From Chitinophaga vietnamensis (GTDB taxonomy: Bacteria; Bacteroidota; Bacteroidia; Chitinophagales; Chitinophagaceae): a stretch of 64,000 nt of DNA. The DNA is taken from assembly GCF_902167635.1 (NCBI RefSeq), contig NZ_CABHMS010000002.1, forward strand, positions 744,001 to 808,000, given 5' to 3'. This document shows positions 37,261 to 46,302 of the stretch, piece after piece. Position 1 is the first letter of the stretch; each line of letters starts with the position of its first letter. The position numbers and the translations under genes were made by a program. Under the pieces are notes generated by a model, which was not told where the DNA came from, searched no databases, and saw only the letters and a list, made by a program, of their open reading frames with translations.

Positions 37261-39407
37261 CTTACTTTCAATAGTTTAATGGTGTTGGCCCTGTTCCTGT
37301 AAATTAATTTTACAAAATAAACACCATTTGGCTCATTTACCAAATTAAAGGTCATGCGGTTGCTACGGTTGATACCACCGGGTAACTGGCTGGTGATGAG
37401 CTGTCCGGCAGCATTGTAAATGGCGACCCTCAAAAGGTCTGTGGGCATCTCGTAAAAGGTGACCCAGACAATGCCATCTGTCGGGTTTGGATTCACCAAT
37501 ACCCCGGCTTTCTTCAAGTCGGGATTCACATCTTTCGTAACAATATTTATATTATCAATATAAATGTTATTCTCTGAATTTGAGACGTTTCTGAACGCTA
37601 CCTGGAACTTTGATTTACGTATTGCGGCGGTCAGATCCACAGAATCGCGGCGCCATTCATTGGGTCCCGGCACGAACTCCGTAGTGATGGCAGAAGGGTG
37701 TGTGATGAGGTTCGGCCCCCATTTATTGTACACCATCGTACCGGTTTGATGGCAGTCTGTTGTCACCAGGATCTGTAATGAATCCCATACGTTGCCAACG
37801 GCACTCGGGTTGGTAGATACAGCGGCGGCTACATCAAAAAAGAGGAACACCGAATCATGACCCTGGGCATCCAGCACGGGCGAGATGAGATCGTCGATCT
37901 GGTTGTTGACATTATAACCGAGGTTACGCATGAGCGCAGAGGCATTGCTGTTGTGGCCTACATCGCGGGCGCGTTCCCAGGTGAAGCTCTTGTCGGGGTT
38001 ATATATTTCCCAGCCGGGCGGCGGGAAGCTGTCGTTCTCAAAGCCTTCGCTGAAGGGCAGGGGCATCTCTGCATCATAATGGAACCGGGTAACAGCCGTA
38101 TCGTTGGAAGGGTTGCCATCGGGCTGTCCGTTCGGTAACTGCGTATAGGCTTTGAGGTTATACATGCCTGCCTCCACTGTTGATGCCGGGAGTGTAACAA
38201 CCGTTTCTGAAAGGCTGGCAAGGTTGCCGCTCCACTGGTAGTTGACCAGCGCGCCATTGTTCAGGCGATAGAGGATGGTAGCGGAGGTAAGTGGCTGTGA
38301 GCCTTTGTTGCGCAGCACTACCACTGGTGCGATGCGGTTGTCGCATACTTTGCCGGCAGGCGCCTCCACAGCCTTCAATGCAATATCGTTGGGCAGCAGC
38401 GTTACCGGTGTGCAGCCATTGGAGTTGAGCAACGAGGTGGTGATATTTTCCAGCACGTAGCGCATGCGGTTTACCTGTCCGTTAGTGAAGAGGTGCATGC
38501 AGGCATCGTCTGTATAGTCCATGTAGTCCATGAACAGGATGCCGGGCGGGTTAGGGGAGCAAAGGTCCAGTTTCGGAAAGGTGGGGCAGCCGAAAGTGTA
38601 ATTGCTTTGTTGTGGCGTATCGGCGATACCATCGTCGCTGGTGCAGGTGCCGTTATTATCGGCCCAGGTGTGCTTGAGGCCAAAGTAGTGGCCTATTTCG
38701 TGGGTAGCGGTGCGGCCCAGGTTATAGGTGGCGCCTACGCTGCCGGTGGTGCCAAAAGCGGTGTATTGGATCACTACTCCCTCTTGTTCATGCGGATAGC
38801 CGATGCCCGGCGGGGCGGCTACACCGAGATAGCTGCCGCTCAGGCGCGTTACCCAGATGTTGAGATAACGGGAAGCATCCCAGGCGTCGGAGCCGCCGGT
38901 GGCGTTATATTTCACGTCGGGCGCCCCGTTATAGATGGGGTAGCTCTGTCCTGGCGCGGTTTTCACACGTACGATGCCGTTGGTTGGTTCGCCATCGGGC
39001 GTGCGTTGCGCCATACAGAAGTTGATATGCGTATCGCCAATGAGGGGCTGCCATACAGGCGGCACCTGGCTTACATCGGGATTGGTGGCGGTATAATCTT
39101 TATTGAGCACGGCGATCTCTGACAACACCTGCGCGTCGGTCACCAGGTCGGGATTGTCCAGTACGATATGCACGACTACCGGAACGGTCACTGTTTGTGT
39201 GGTGGCTTCTATATGTGTGCGTGATTGTCCGGCGAGAAGACGTGTTTCATATCTGTTCACCACAGTGGCCAGGGCAGGGTTTTCTTTGATCTTTTGTGCC
39301 AAAGCATCGGCGGTACCGCATTTGCGTTGTGCCAATGACGGAATGTAGAAGAATAAGGTAAGCAGGATAAGAATAGAATTGCGCAAAGGCTGAAATATTT
39401 GATGCAT
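37257..39407 (-). CDS. Secreted M43-type (pappalysin-like) zinc metalloprotease with type IX sorting domain
   Basis: The product has 716 residues. A signal peptide ends near residue 27 (YIPSLAQ). The catalytic domain holds HEIGH (236-240) with the third zinc ligand H246, in the HExxHxxGLxHxW pattern, and the Cys pairs of M43 (CTSDDGIADTP, LDLC). A CARDB-like beta domain and a MAM/jelly-roll-like region (residues about 470-630) follow. The last 75 residues form a type A C-terminal sorting domain (NPNPTDGIVWVTF, NEPNGVYFVKLIY). It is expected to be exported, then passed through the type IX system to the surface or medium. It is translationally coupled to mqnE by an ATGA overlap, an unexpected neighbour. 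Confidence 0.93.
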   Translation of the reverse strand: MHQIFQPLRNSILILLTLFFYIPSLAQRKCGTADALAQKIKENPALATVVNRYETRLLAGQSRTHIEATTQTVTVPVVVHIVLDNPDLVTDAQVLSEIAVLNKDYTATNPDVSQVPPVWQPLIGDTHINFCMAQRTPDGEPTNGIVRVKTAPGQSYPIYNGAPDVKYNATGGSDAWDASRYLNIWVTRLSGSYLGVAAPPGIGYPHEQEGVVIQYTAFGTTGSVGATYNLGRTATHEIGHYFGLKHTWADNNGTCTSDDGIADTPQQSNYTFGCPTFPKLDLCSPNPPGILFMDYMDYTDDACMHLFTNGQVNRMRYVLENITTSLLNSNGCTPVTLLPNDIALKAVEAPAGKVCDNRIAPVVVLRNKGSQPLTSATILYRLNNGALVNYQWSGNLASLSETVVTLPASTVEAGMYNLKAYTQLPNGQPDGNPSNDTAVTRFHYDAEMPLPFSEGFENDSFPPPGWEIYNPDKSFTWERARDVGHNSNASALMRNLGYNVNNQIDDLISPVLDAQGHDSVFLFFDVAAAVSTNPSAVGNVWDSLQILVTTDCHQTGTMVYNKWGPNLITHPSAITTEFVPGPNEWRRDSVDLTAAIRKSKFQVAFRNVSNSENNIYIDNINIVTKDVNPDLKKAGVLVNPNPTDGIVWVTFYEMPTDLLRVAIYNAAGQLITSQLPGGINRSNRMTFNLVNEPNGVYFVKLIYRNRANTIKLLKVR

Positions 39408-39446
39408 GTAAGATACGATGCAGATGCGAGATTTTGATGGAATAAA

Positions 39447-39480
39447 AAAAGCGGCTGTATCTGATGATACAGCCGCTTTT
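39447..39480 (-). terminator. Intrinsic terminator after trxA
   Basis: AAAAGCGGCTGTATC, a four-base loop, and its reverse complement ending in TTTT, with a seven-base A run on the plus-strand left side. Read on the minus strand this gives a GC-rich stem followed by a T-run, so it terminates trxA transcription before the metalloprotease gene. Confidence 0.92.
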
Positions 39481-39501
39481 CATTTCACTCAGTTTATACT
39501 A

Positions 39502-39819
39502 TTACAGGTTGGCCTGTATTTTCTTCTCGAGCACTGATCTTGGAACAGCACCTACTTGTTTGTCGACCACCTGGCCGCCTTTTACGAACAAGATTGCCGG
39601 GATGCTGGTGATGCCGTAGTTTACAGACAGTTGCGGGTTCTGATCCACGTTCACTTTACCGATGTTCACTTTACCGGCATAGTCTTTTGACAATTCTTCG
39701 ATCACTGGTCCGATTGCGCGACAAGGACCACACCATTCTGCCCAAAAGTCAATGACAGTCAGTTTATCGGATTTGAGCACTTCTGTTTCGAAGTTGGCAT
39801 CTGTGAATTCTAAAGCCAT
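39502..39819 (-). CDS. trxA: Thioredoxin
   Basis: The product has 105 residues, the classical thioredoxin size. The redox centre is WCGPC with C30 and C33, preceded by IDFWAEW. The cis-Pro segment [14 protein letters not shown] is present. There is no signal peptide, so it is cytosolic; it reduces protein disulfides using thioredoxin reductase. It is flanked by a terminator downstream and an AT-rich 97-bp gap from dnaE, so it is probably transcribed on its own. Confidence 0.97.
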   Translation of the reverse strand: MALEFTDANFETEVLKSDKLTVIDFWAEWCGPCRAIGPVIEELSKDYAGKVNIGKVNVDQNPQLSVNYGITSIPAILFVKGGQVVDKQVGAVPRSVLEKKIQANL

Positions 39820-39916
39820 ATAATATAATTTAAAATGATGTATAATGATTGTTTTGATTATTATTTCTATTTAATCAAATCTTGATCCGGGTGTAAATTA
39901 CTGCATTTTTGACATC

Positions 39917-42900
39917 TTACTTATTGATTGTCTCTATGTACACATCGATGTCCGGCTGTTTCGCCAGGAACTGCGCCAACTCGTCATTCATCTCGATATT
40001 CCTGTTGAATGTATGCAGTTTTACCTGCAGGTTATCATCGCGGTCAATGAGCTGCATGTGCATGGCGCTATTGCCGGGGAAGCGGTTCACGTTCTCTACG
40101 AGGAAGTCCACTACGTTGCGGGTGAGGTGCTTGGGCATGGTGACCAGGAACACCTGTTTGGTATGTGTTTTCTTCACTTCCTGCAGCAGCTGGATGCTGT
40201 TTACTTTGAACTCGTATTCGTTATCGTTGAAGCGTTTGGATTTGAAGCCGCCGTTGATGAACAGGCAGAGGCCTGGTTTGAGGTAGGGGGCAAAGCGGAT
40301 GAAGTCTTCGCTCCAGAGGGCAAATTCAAATTTGCCGGTATAGTCCTCGATGGTCATCACACCAAACTGGCGGTTATTGCGGGAGATCCTTTCCTGTGCA
40401 TTGGTGATGTACACGGCGAGGCGGAAATTGCGCTCGCGTGCACGGCCGCCGGTGCTGCCGGGCGTAGAGATCTCTGTCTGGTATTCCAGCAGTTCCTGTA
40501 CGGTATTGATGTTATAGTGTTTGATCTCGAAGCGGTAATCATCCAGCGGGTGGCCGGAGATATAGATGCCGGTGATCTCTCTTTCGTTGTTGAGTTTCAT
40601 GATGAGCGGCCATGGATCGCAGGGCGGGATCTTGGGCGGTTCCACATCCGGCAGCTCTTCAGCGCCGAAGAGGCTACCCACCGTGGAAGCGCCGGCGCTT
40701 ACCTGCTGACCGAACTTCACGATTTTGTCGAGGCCGGTCATGGGCTCGTTATCTGGTTTATGGAAGTATTGCGCGCGATGCAGCTCCGGGAAGCAATCGA
40801 AGGCGCCCGACATGGCGAGGGCCTCCAGTGATTTCTTGTTTACGGCGCGTTGATTCACACGTTTGATGAAGTCAAAGATATTTTTGAAGTTGCCATCTTT
40901 CCTGCGTTCTTCGAGCAAGTTCTCTACGGCGGCTTCGCCTACGCCTTTGAGGCCTCCGAGGCCAAAGCGGATCTGGCCTTGTTTGTTTACCGCAAAGCCT
41001 TTGAACGATTCATTCACATCTGGCGGCAATACGTCGATGCCCATGCGTTTACACTCTTCCATGAAGAAGGTGATCTTTTCAATGTTGCTGGCGTTGTTCA
41101 GCACTGCTGCCATGTATTCCGCAGGGTAGTGGGCTTTGAGGTAGGCCGTTTGGTAAGCAACGAAGGCGTAGCAGGTGGAGTGCGATTTGTTGAACGCATA
41201 GGAGGCAAAGGCTTCCCAGTCGGTCCATACTTTATCGCATACTTTAGCGTCATGGCCATTTTTGGCGCAGCCTTCCATGAACTGTGATTTCATTTTGTCC
41301 AGTACGGCCTTCTGTTTCTTACCCATGGCCTTACGCAGGATATCGGCATCTCCTTTGGAGAAGCCGGCCAGCTTCTGACTCAGCAACATTACCTGCTCCT
41401 GGTATACGGTGATACCATAGGTGTCGTTGAGGTATTCTTCCATCTCCGGGAGATCGTATTGCGTAGGCTCGATGCCATGTTTACGGCGGATGAAGGAAGG
41501 GATATACTCCAGTGGTCCCGGGCGGTACAAGGCGTTCATGGCGATGAGGTCATCGAAACGGTCGGGCTTGAGTTCGCGGAGATATTTCTGCATGCCGGGC
41601 GACTCAAACTGGAAGGTGGCGTTGGTTTCGCCTTTCTGATACAGTTCGTATGTTTTGACATCGTCCAGCGGGATATTGTCGATCTCTATTTTTACGCCAT
41701 GGTTCTGATAGATCAGTTCCAGTGCGCCTTTGATGATGGTGAGGGTTTTGAGGCCCAGGAAGTCCATTTTGATAACGCCGGCAGATTCGATGATGCTACC
41801 TTCAAACTGGGTAACGAGCAGGTCAGAATCTTTGGCGGTAGATACGGGGATGAGGTCGTAGAGGTCTTGCGGCGCGATGATGATACCGGCGGCGTGGATA
41901 CCGGTGTTACGCACGGAACCTTCGAGCACGCAGGCTTCGCGGAGCACTTCACCCTGGAGGTCTTCACCTTTGATGAGTTCACGGAGCTTTTTCACGTTCT
42001 CGATATCTTCACCGGCGAGGCCTTCTTTTTCGGCCAGGCTTTTTTCACCTTCGAGCGGTGCGTTGAAGATGCGATCCAGCTGGATGCCCGGCTTTTCCGG
42101 CACCAACTTGGCCAGGGCATTGGATTCCTGTAAGGGGAGGTCCATTACGCGGGCCACGTCTTTGATACTCATTTTCGCGGCCATGGTACCATAGGTGATG
42201 ATCTGCGCCACCTGGTTACGGCCGTATTTCTGTACTACGTAGTCGATTACTTTCTGACGGCCTTCATCGTCGAAGTCCGTATCAATATCGGGCATGCTCT
42301 TACGTTCCGGGTTGAGGAAACGCTCAAACAGCAGGTTATACTTGATCGGGTCGATATTGGTGATGCCTACGCAATAGGCTACCGCAGATCCGGCGGCGGA
42401 GCCGCGGCCCGGACCGATGAATACGCCGAGATCACGACCGGCCTTGATAAAGTCGGACACGATGAGGAAGTAACCGGCAAAGCCCATGTTCTCGATCACC
42501 TGCAATTCAAAGTTGATACGTTCCTCGATCTCGGGCGTCATCTCTGTATAGCGGGTGCGCGCGCCTTCAAAAGTGAGGTGGCGCAGGTATTGGTCCTGCG
42601 TGAAAAATTCTTTTGGGATCGGGAAGTTCGGAAGCAGGATATCGCGTTTGAGATCGAGCAGCTGCACTTTATCAACGATCTCGTTGGTGTTGTCGATGGC
42701 CTGTGGAAGGTCATGGAACAAGGCACTCATCTCGTCGGTTGTCTTGAAGTAGAACTGGTCGTTATAGAACGCGAAGCGCCTGTTTTTCATGGACACTTCA
42801 TCATCGGAGAACTCCTTCATGGTAGGCGTGCTTTTCTTTTCGCCGGTATTGATACAAAGGAGGATATCGTGCGCGTTGGCATCGGCCTGATCCACGTAGT

Positions 42901-43558
42901 GAGAATCGTTGGAGGCGATGATCTTCACGTTGTATTTGGCGGCGAAGCGCAGCAGCACTGCGTTTACCTGTTCCTGTTCAGGGATGCCATGGCGTTGCAG
43001 CTCTACATAATAATCTTCTCCGAAGATATCTAACCACCATTTAAATTCTTTCTCGCCTTCTTCTTCGCCTTTGCGGAGAATGGTTTTGGGCACAGAAGCG
43101 CCGAGGCAGCAGGTGGTAGCGATCAGTCCTTTGTGGTATTGAAGGATCAGTTCTTTGTCGATGCGCGGGTATTTGCCGTAAAGCCCTTCCATATAGCCGA
43201 GGGAGCAGAGCTTGATGAGGTTACGGTAACCTTCATCATCTTTAGCCAGCAGCACCTGGTGGTAGCGGATATCTTTCTCTTCGCGGGTGAAAGCGCGTTT
43301 GTGCCTGTTCTCCACGAGATAAAATTCGCAACCTACAATAGGTTTCACTTTCAGTCGTTTATCCTTCGGGTCGGCAGGGTTTAATTTATTATTATATGCT
43401 TCGGCCACAAACTGGAATACGCCGAACATATTACCGTGGTCTGTAATCGCGAGTGCTGGCTGGTTTGAAGCCATCGCTTTTTTGTACAGCGATTTGATAT
43501 CTGCTGCACCATCCAGTAATGAATATTGCGTATGTACGTGTAAGTGGGAAAAAATCAT
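39917..43558 (-). CDS. dnaE: DNA polymerase III alpha subunit
   Basis: The product has 1213 residues, a full DnaE. The PHP domain starts it (FSHLHVHTQYSLLDGAAD). The polymerase catalytic aspartates are in MPDIDTDFDDEGR near residue 410. The fingers include LRKAMGKK and the beta-clamp region follows. The C-terminus has the OB fold (FRLAVYITNAQERISRNNRQFG) and tau-binding region. It is the replicative polymerase alpha subunit for the chromosome. The ATG at 43558 is preceded by the divergent NlpC gene with a hairpin-rich gap. Confidence 0.97.
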   Translation of the reverse strand: MIFSHLHVHTQYSLLDGAADIKSLYKKAMASNQPALAITDHGNMFGVFQFVAEAYNNKLNPADPKDKRLKVKPIVGCEFYLVENRHKRAFTREEKDIRYHQVLLAKDDEGYRNLIKLCSLGYMEGLYGKYPRIDKELILQYHKGLIATTCCLGASVPKTILRKGEEEGEKEFKWWLDIFGEDYYVELQRHGIPEQEQVNAVLLRFAAKYNVKIIASNDSHYVDQADANAHDILLCINTGEKKSTPTMKEFSDDEVSMKNRRFAFYNDQFYFKTTDEMSALFHDLPQAIDNTNEIVDKVQLLDLKRDILLPNFPIPKEFFTQDQYLRHLTFEGARTRYTEMTPEIEERINFELQVIENMGFAGYFLIVSDFIKAGRDLGVFIGPGRGSAAGSAVAYCVGITNIDPIKYNLLFERFLNPERKSMPDIDTDFDDEGRQKVIDYVVQKYGRNQVAQIITYGTMAAKMSIKDVARVMDLPLQESNALAKLVPEKPGIQLDRIFNAPLEGEKSLAEKEGLAGEDIENVKKLRELIKGEDLQGEVLREACVLEGSVRNTGIHAAGIIIAPQDLYDLIPVSTAKDSDLLVTQFEGSIIESAGVIKMDFLGLKTLTIIKGALELIYQNHGVKIEIDNIPLDDVKTYELYQKGETNATFQFESPGMQKYLRELKPDRFDDLIAMNALYRPGPLEYIPSFIRRKHGIEPTQYDLPEMEEYLNDTYGITVYQEQVMLLSQKLAGFSKGDADILRKAMGKKQKAVLDKMKSQFMEGCAKNGHDAKVCDKVWTDWEAFASYAFNKSHSTCYAFVAYQTAYLKAHYPAEYMAAVLNNASNIEKITFFMEECKRMGIDVLPPDVNESFKGFAVNKQGQIRFGLGGLKGVGEAAVENLLEERRKDGNFKNIFDFIKRVNQRAVNKKSLEALAMSGAFDCFPELHRAQYFHKPDNEPMTGLDKIVKFGQQVSAGASTVGSLFGAEELPDVEPPKIPPCDPWPLIMKLNNEREITGIYISGHPLDDYRFEIKHYNINTVQELLEYQTEISTPGSTGGRARERNFRLAVYITNAQERISRNNRQFGVMTIEDYTGKFEFALWSEDFIRFAPYLKPGLCLFINGGFKSKRFNDNEYEFKVNSIQLLQEVKKTHTKQVFLVTMPKHLTRNVVDFLVENVNRFPGNSAMHMQLIDRDDNLQVKLHTFNRNIEMNDELAQFLAKQPDIDVYIETINK

Positions 43559-43604
43559 CTGCTATATCTATTTCGTCAAGCAACAAAAATCGCAAATATT
43601 TTGG

Positions 43605-43669
43605 GATTTATGGATTTTGGGATGTGGGAATTTGTCAACTAAATTCTCACATCCCAAAATCCATAAATC
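43605..43669. repeat. Perfect-type hairpin 1 of the GGATTTATGGATTT family
   Basis: The left arm GATTTATGGATTTTGGGATG plus GTGGGAATTT (43605-43633) is mirrored by the right arm ending at 43669, with the seven-base loop GTCAACT between. One position is G opposite T, which still pairs as G-U in RNA. It lies in the 237-bp gap between the divergent dnaE and NlpC genes (43559-43795). Confidence 0.92.
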
Positions 43670-43674
43670 GGAAA

Positions 43675-43755
43675 TATTTACGGATTTATGGATTTACGAA
43701 TGTGAGAATTTGTCAACTAAATTCTCACATTCGTAAATTCATAAATCCGTAAATA
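43675..43755. repeat. Hairpin 2 of the GGATTTATGGATTT family, tandem to hairpin 1
   Basis: The same core (AATTTGTCAACTAAATT) and the same outer GATTTATGGATTT as hairpin 1, extended outward by TATTTACG/CGTAAATA. Between core and outer part, hairpin 1 has TTGGGATG and this one has TACGAATG, with matching changes on the other arm. One G-T pair remains. Five bases separate the two hairpins. Nothing else is seen in the gap apart from the AT-rich 40 bp before the NlpC ATG. Confidence 0.92.
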
Positions 43756-43795
43756 ATCAATATTTTAGCAAAAAAAATTAACCAGTCATTTAATC

Positions 43796-44455
43796 ATGAA
43801 GAGAGTAAAGAGGAATCTTTGGTTGAAATTATCTGTATGTGCCTTGTCGCTGAGTTCCTGTTCAACTCTTAAGAAAAACACTGCCGCCAATAACAAACCG
43901 GCGCCCGTGGAAACCCGCCACCCGCAATTCATTGATGGCATCGCTACCAGTCGCCATACGCGGAATACGCCCGCTTACAACCGGGACCTGAGCATCAGCA
44001 ACAACCTCACCATGGCCAGCGCCAATCTTGAGAATGCGCAAAGCTGGCAATTCAAATATGCGCAGCTGCTGGATGTGCCGGTGGAAACGGTGCTGAACCA
44101 GCGATTGTACAGTTTTATCGAAGACTGGTGGGGCACGCCCTATCGCATGGGCGGCAAAACAAAAGATGGCATTGACTGCTCTTCTTTCGTGAATACGCTG
44201 ATGAATACCGTGTTCCAGCTGAACCTGATCGGCAACTCCATGCAGCTGTTCAGCCAGGTGAAGTGCCTCAGCACGCGGGAATTGCATGAGGGCGACCTCG
44301 TGTTCTTCCGGATACATCACAAGCGTATCTCCCATGTAGGCATCTACCTGGATAATGATCATTTCGTACACGCTTCCACCAGCGGCGGCGTGATGATCAG
44401 CGACCTCAAAGAGCCTTACTGGAAAAGATATTACGCCGGCGGTGGCAGGTTATAA
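43796..44455 (+). CDS. NlpC/P60 (C40) family lipoprotein peptidase
   Basis: The product has 219 residues. A lipoprotein signal ends at LSSC (lipidated C22), followed by a Pro/Asn-rich linker. The C-terminal papain-like domain has the catalytic Cys in GIDCSSFV (C128), the His in RISHVGIYLDN (H180) and a third polar residue near H192. These enzymes cut peptidoglycan stem peptides. Lipidation and periplasmic location fit a role in cell-wall remodelling. It is divergent from dnaE. A short stem GAACCG/CGGTTC (44490-44505) follows the stop. Confidence 0.92.
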   Translation: MKRVKRNLWLKLSVCALSLSSCSTLKKNTAANNKPAPVETRHPQFIDGIATSRHTRNTPAYNRDLSISNNLTMASANLENAQSWQFKYAQLLDVPVETVLNQRLYSFIEDWWGTPYRMGGKTKDGIDCSSFVNTLMNTVFQLNLIGNSMQLFSQVKCLSTRELHEGDLVFFRIHHKRISHVGIYLDNDHFVHASTSGGVMISDLKEPYWKRYYAGGGRL

Positions 44456-44573
44456 TACCGCCCTCTAACGTAAACGGATATACGCGAACCGCATACGGTT
44501 CACTTATTACTGAATATTATAATTTTTGTACATCCGCAGATTATAGGTTTAATTTGCGGTTAATTGTTATATT

Positions 44574-45482
44574 ATGGCTACACTGGCACCGATCATTTTG
44601 ATGGCTTACAAGCGTCCGCACCTTGTACAACGTACTTTGGAAAGCCTTGCGGCCAACCCCGAGGCGGCCAACAGCGAGCTGTATGTATTTGCAGACGGCC
44701 CCAAAGCCGATGCCAACGAGGCGGATCGTGAACAGATCGACGCCACCCGCCAGGTGATCCGCAGCCGCAACTGGTGCGGTAAAGTGCATATCACCGAACG
44801 GGTGAACAATATGGGGCTGGCCAATTCCGTGATCAGTGCCGTTACCGAAGTACTGGAAAAGCATGGCCGCGCCATCATTGTAGAGGATGATCTCCTGTTA
44901 TCTCCCTTCTTCCTGCGCTATATGAACGAGGCGCTGGAATTATATAAAGATGAACCGCAGGTGGCCTCCATCCACGGTTACGTATATCCGGTGAAGGAAA
45001 CCTTGCCGCCTACCTTCTTCATCCGCGGGGCCGATTGCTGGGGCTGGGCCACCTGGGACCGCGCCTGGAAACAGTTTGAGCCGGATGGCCGCAAATTATA
45101 TGATGCCCTGCGCCTCAAAGGAGAAGGCCGCGCCTTCAATTTTGATAATAACTACGATTACATGAAGATGCTGCGCAAGCAGGTAGAAGGCAAGAACGAC
45201 TCCTGGGCCATCCGCTGGAATGCTTCCGCATTCCTCAAGAATATGGTGACCCTTTACCCGGGAAAGTCGCTCGTACAGAACATCGGCACCGATGCTACCG
45301 GCACGCACATGACGGAAGACGATGCCGTACACTTCACCGTACAACTGGCCGATGAGCCGGTGCTGCTGCATCCGATACCGGTGGCGCCCAGCGAACTGGC
45401 CACTACCGCCTTTATCGAATACTTCCGGTCTATCAAAACCAGCCTGTTCCGGAAAGTGATCAATGCAGTGAAGCGAAAATAG
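44574..45482 (+). CDS. GT2-like glycosyltransferase
   Basis: The product has 302 residues. The N-terminal GT-A fold is clear (PIILMAYKRPHLVQRTLESL, LYVFADGPK), with a DxD-type site in VEDDLLLSPFF, and the region DCWGWATWDRAW is typical of glycosyltransferases of surface glycans. A basic C-terminal tail may meet the membrane. It opens the cluster that runs to 49534 and likely transfers a sugar during assembly of a surface polysaccharide; donor and acceptor are unknown. The gap to the next gene is 80 bp. Confidence 0.85.
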   Translation: MATLAPIILMAYKRPHLVQRTLESLAANPEAANSELYVFADGPKADANEADREQIDATRQVIRSRNWCGKVHITERVNNMGLANSVISAVTEVLEKHGRAIIVEDDLLLSPFFLRYMNEALELYKDEPQVASIHGYVYPVKETLPPTFFIRGADCWGWATWDRAWKQFEPDGRKLYDALRLKGEGRAFNFDNNYDYMKMLRKQVEGKNDSWAIRWNASAFLKNMVTLYPGKSLVQNIGTDATGTHMTEDDAVHFTVQLADEPVLLHPIPVAPSELATTAFIEYFRSIKTSLFRKVINAVKRK

Positions 45483-45562
45483 GCCACCACACTATTTTCC
45501 CGATTTTACGTATTTTCGGTGCCGCCTTTGACCAGCTGCCCTTATTATAGAAATTATTTGAA

Positions 45563-46285
45563 ATGGGATTTTTCCAGCAACTATTACAAAAAGAGACCTT
45601 CAACCCGGGCCCGCTCGGGATGGTGATCAATCCGTTCTATATCGCGCGCCGCGGCCTCTATAAAGAAATGGCCCGCATGGGCCCACAGCTCTCAGGCCGC
45701 CTGCTCGATGTGGGCTGCGGCACCAAACCTTACCGGCAGCTCTTTAACGTAGACGCCTATACGGGATTGGAGATAGATACTACGTATAACCGCGAGAAAA
45801 AGGATATCGACGTATTTTACGACGGTACCGTTTTCCCGTTCGAAAATCATACTTTTGACTCCCTGCTCTGCAACCAGGTGCTGGAACATGTGTTCAACCC
45901 GGACGATTTCCTCCAACAGATCAACCGGGTGCTGAAACCTGGCGGCAAAGCCATCATCACCGTGCCTTTCGCCTGGGATGAGCATGAGCAGCCTTATGAC
46001 TATGCCCGCTATTCTTCCTTCGGCCTCAAAAGCCTGCTGGAGAAAAAAGGGTTTGAAGTACTGGAACAACGCAAGTCGGTCGCGGATCTCCGCGTACTCA
46101 CCGTACTGTTCAACGGATACCTGTACAAGAAAACCGTGAAATACCGCTTCCTGCGTATCTTCACCACCATCTGTATTATGTTCCCGAACAATGTGATCGG
46201 TTCCCTGATCGGACTGATCACCCCTTCCAACGAAGATCTGTACCTGGATAATATTGTATTGATCCGTAAAGTGAGGGAAGCCTAG
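45563..46285 (+). CDS. Class I SAM-dependent methyltransferase in glycan cluster
   Basis: The product has 240 residues. Motif I is RLLDVGCGTKPYRQ, followed by GLEIDTTYN and the post-motif FPFENHTFDSLLCNQVLEHVFNPDDFLQQINRVLKPGG. A hydrophobic segment near residues 205-225 (IFTTICIMFPNNVIGSLIGLI) suggests membrane association. It probably methylates a glycan or a lipid-linked intermediate made by the flanking genes, but the substrate is inferred from position only. Confidence 0.87.
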   Translation: MGFFQQLLQKETFNPGPLGMVINPFYIARRGLYKEMARMGPQLSGRLLDVGCGTKPYRQLFNVDAYTGLEIDTTYNREKKDIDVFYDGTVFPFENHTFDSLLCNQVLEHVFNPDDFLQQINRVLKPGGKAIITVPFAWDEHEQPYDYARYSSFGLKSLLEKKGFEVLEQRKSVADLRVLTVLFNGYLYKKTVKYRFLRIFTTICIMFPNNVIGSLIGLITPSNEDLYLDNIVLIRKVREA

Positions 46286-46302
46286 CAACCGTGTTTGACA
46301 TT

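Noticed and set aside
43605-43755. CRISPR-like tandem repeats
   Set aside because: There are only two units, each a hairpin with its own stem sequence, no spacers and no cas genes.
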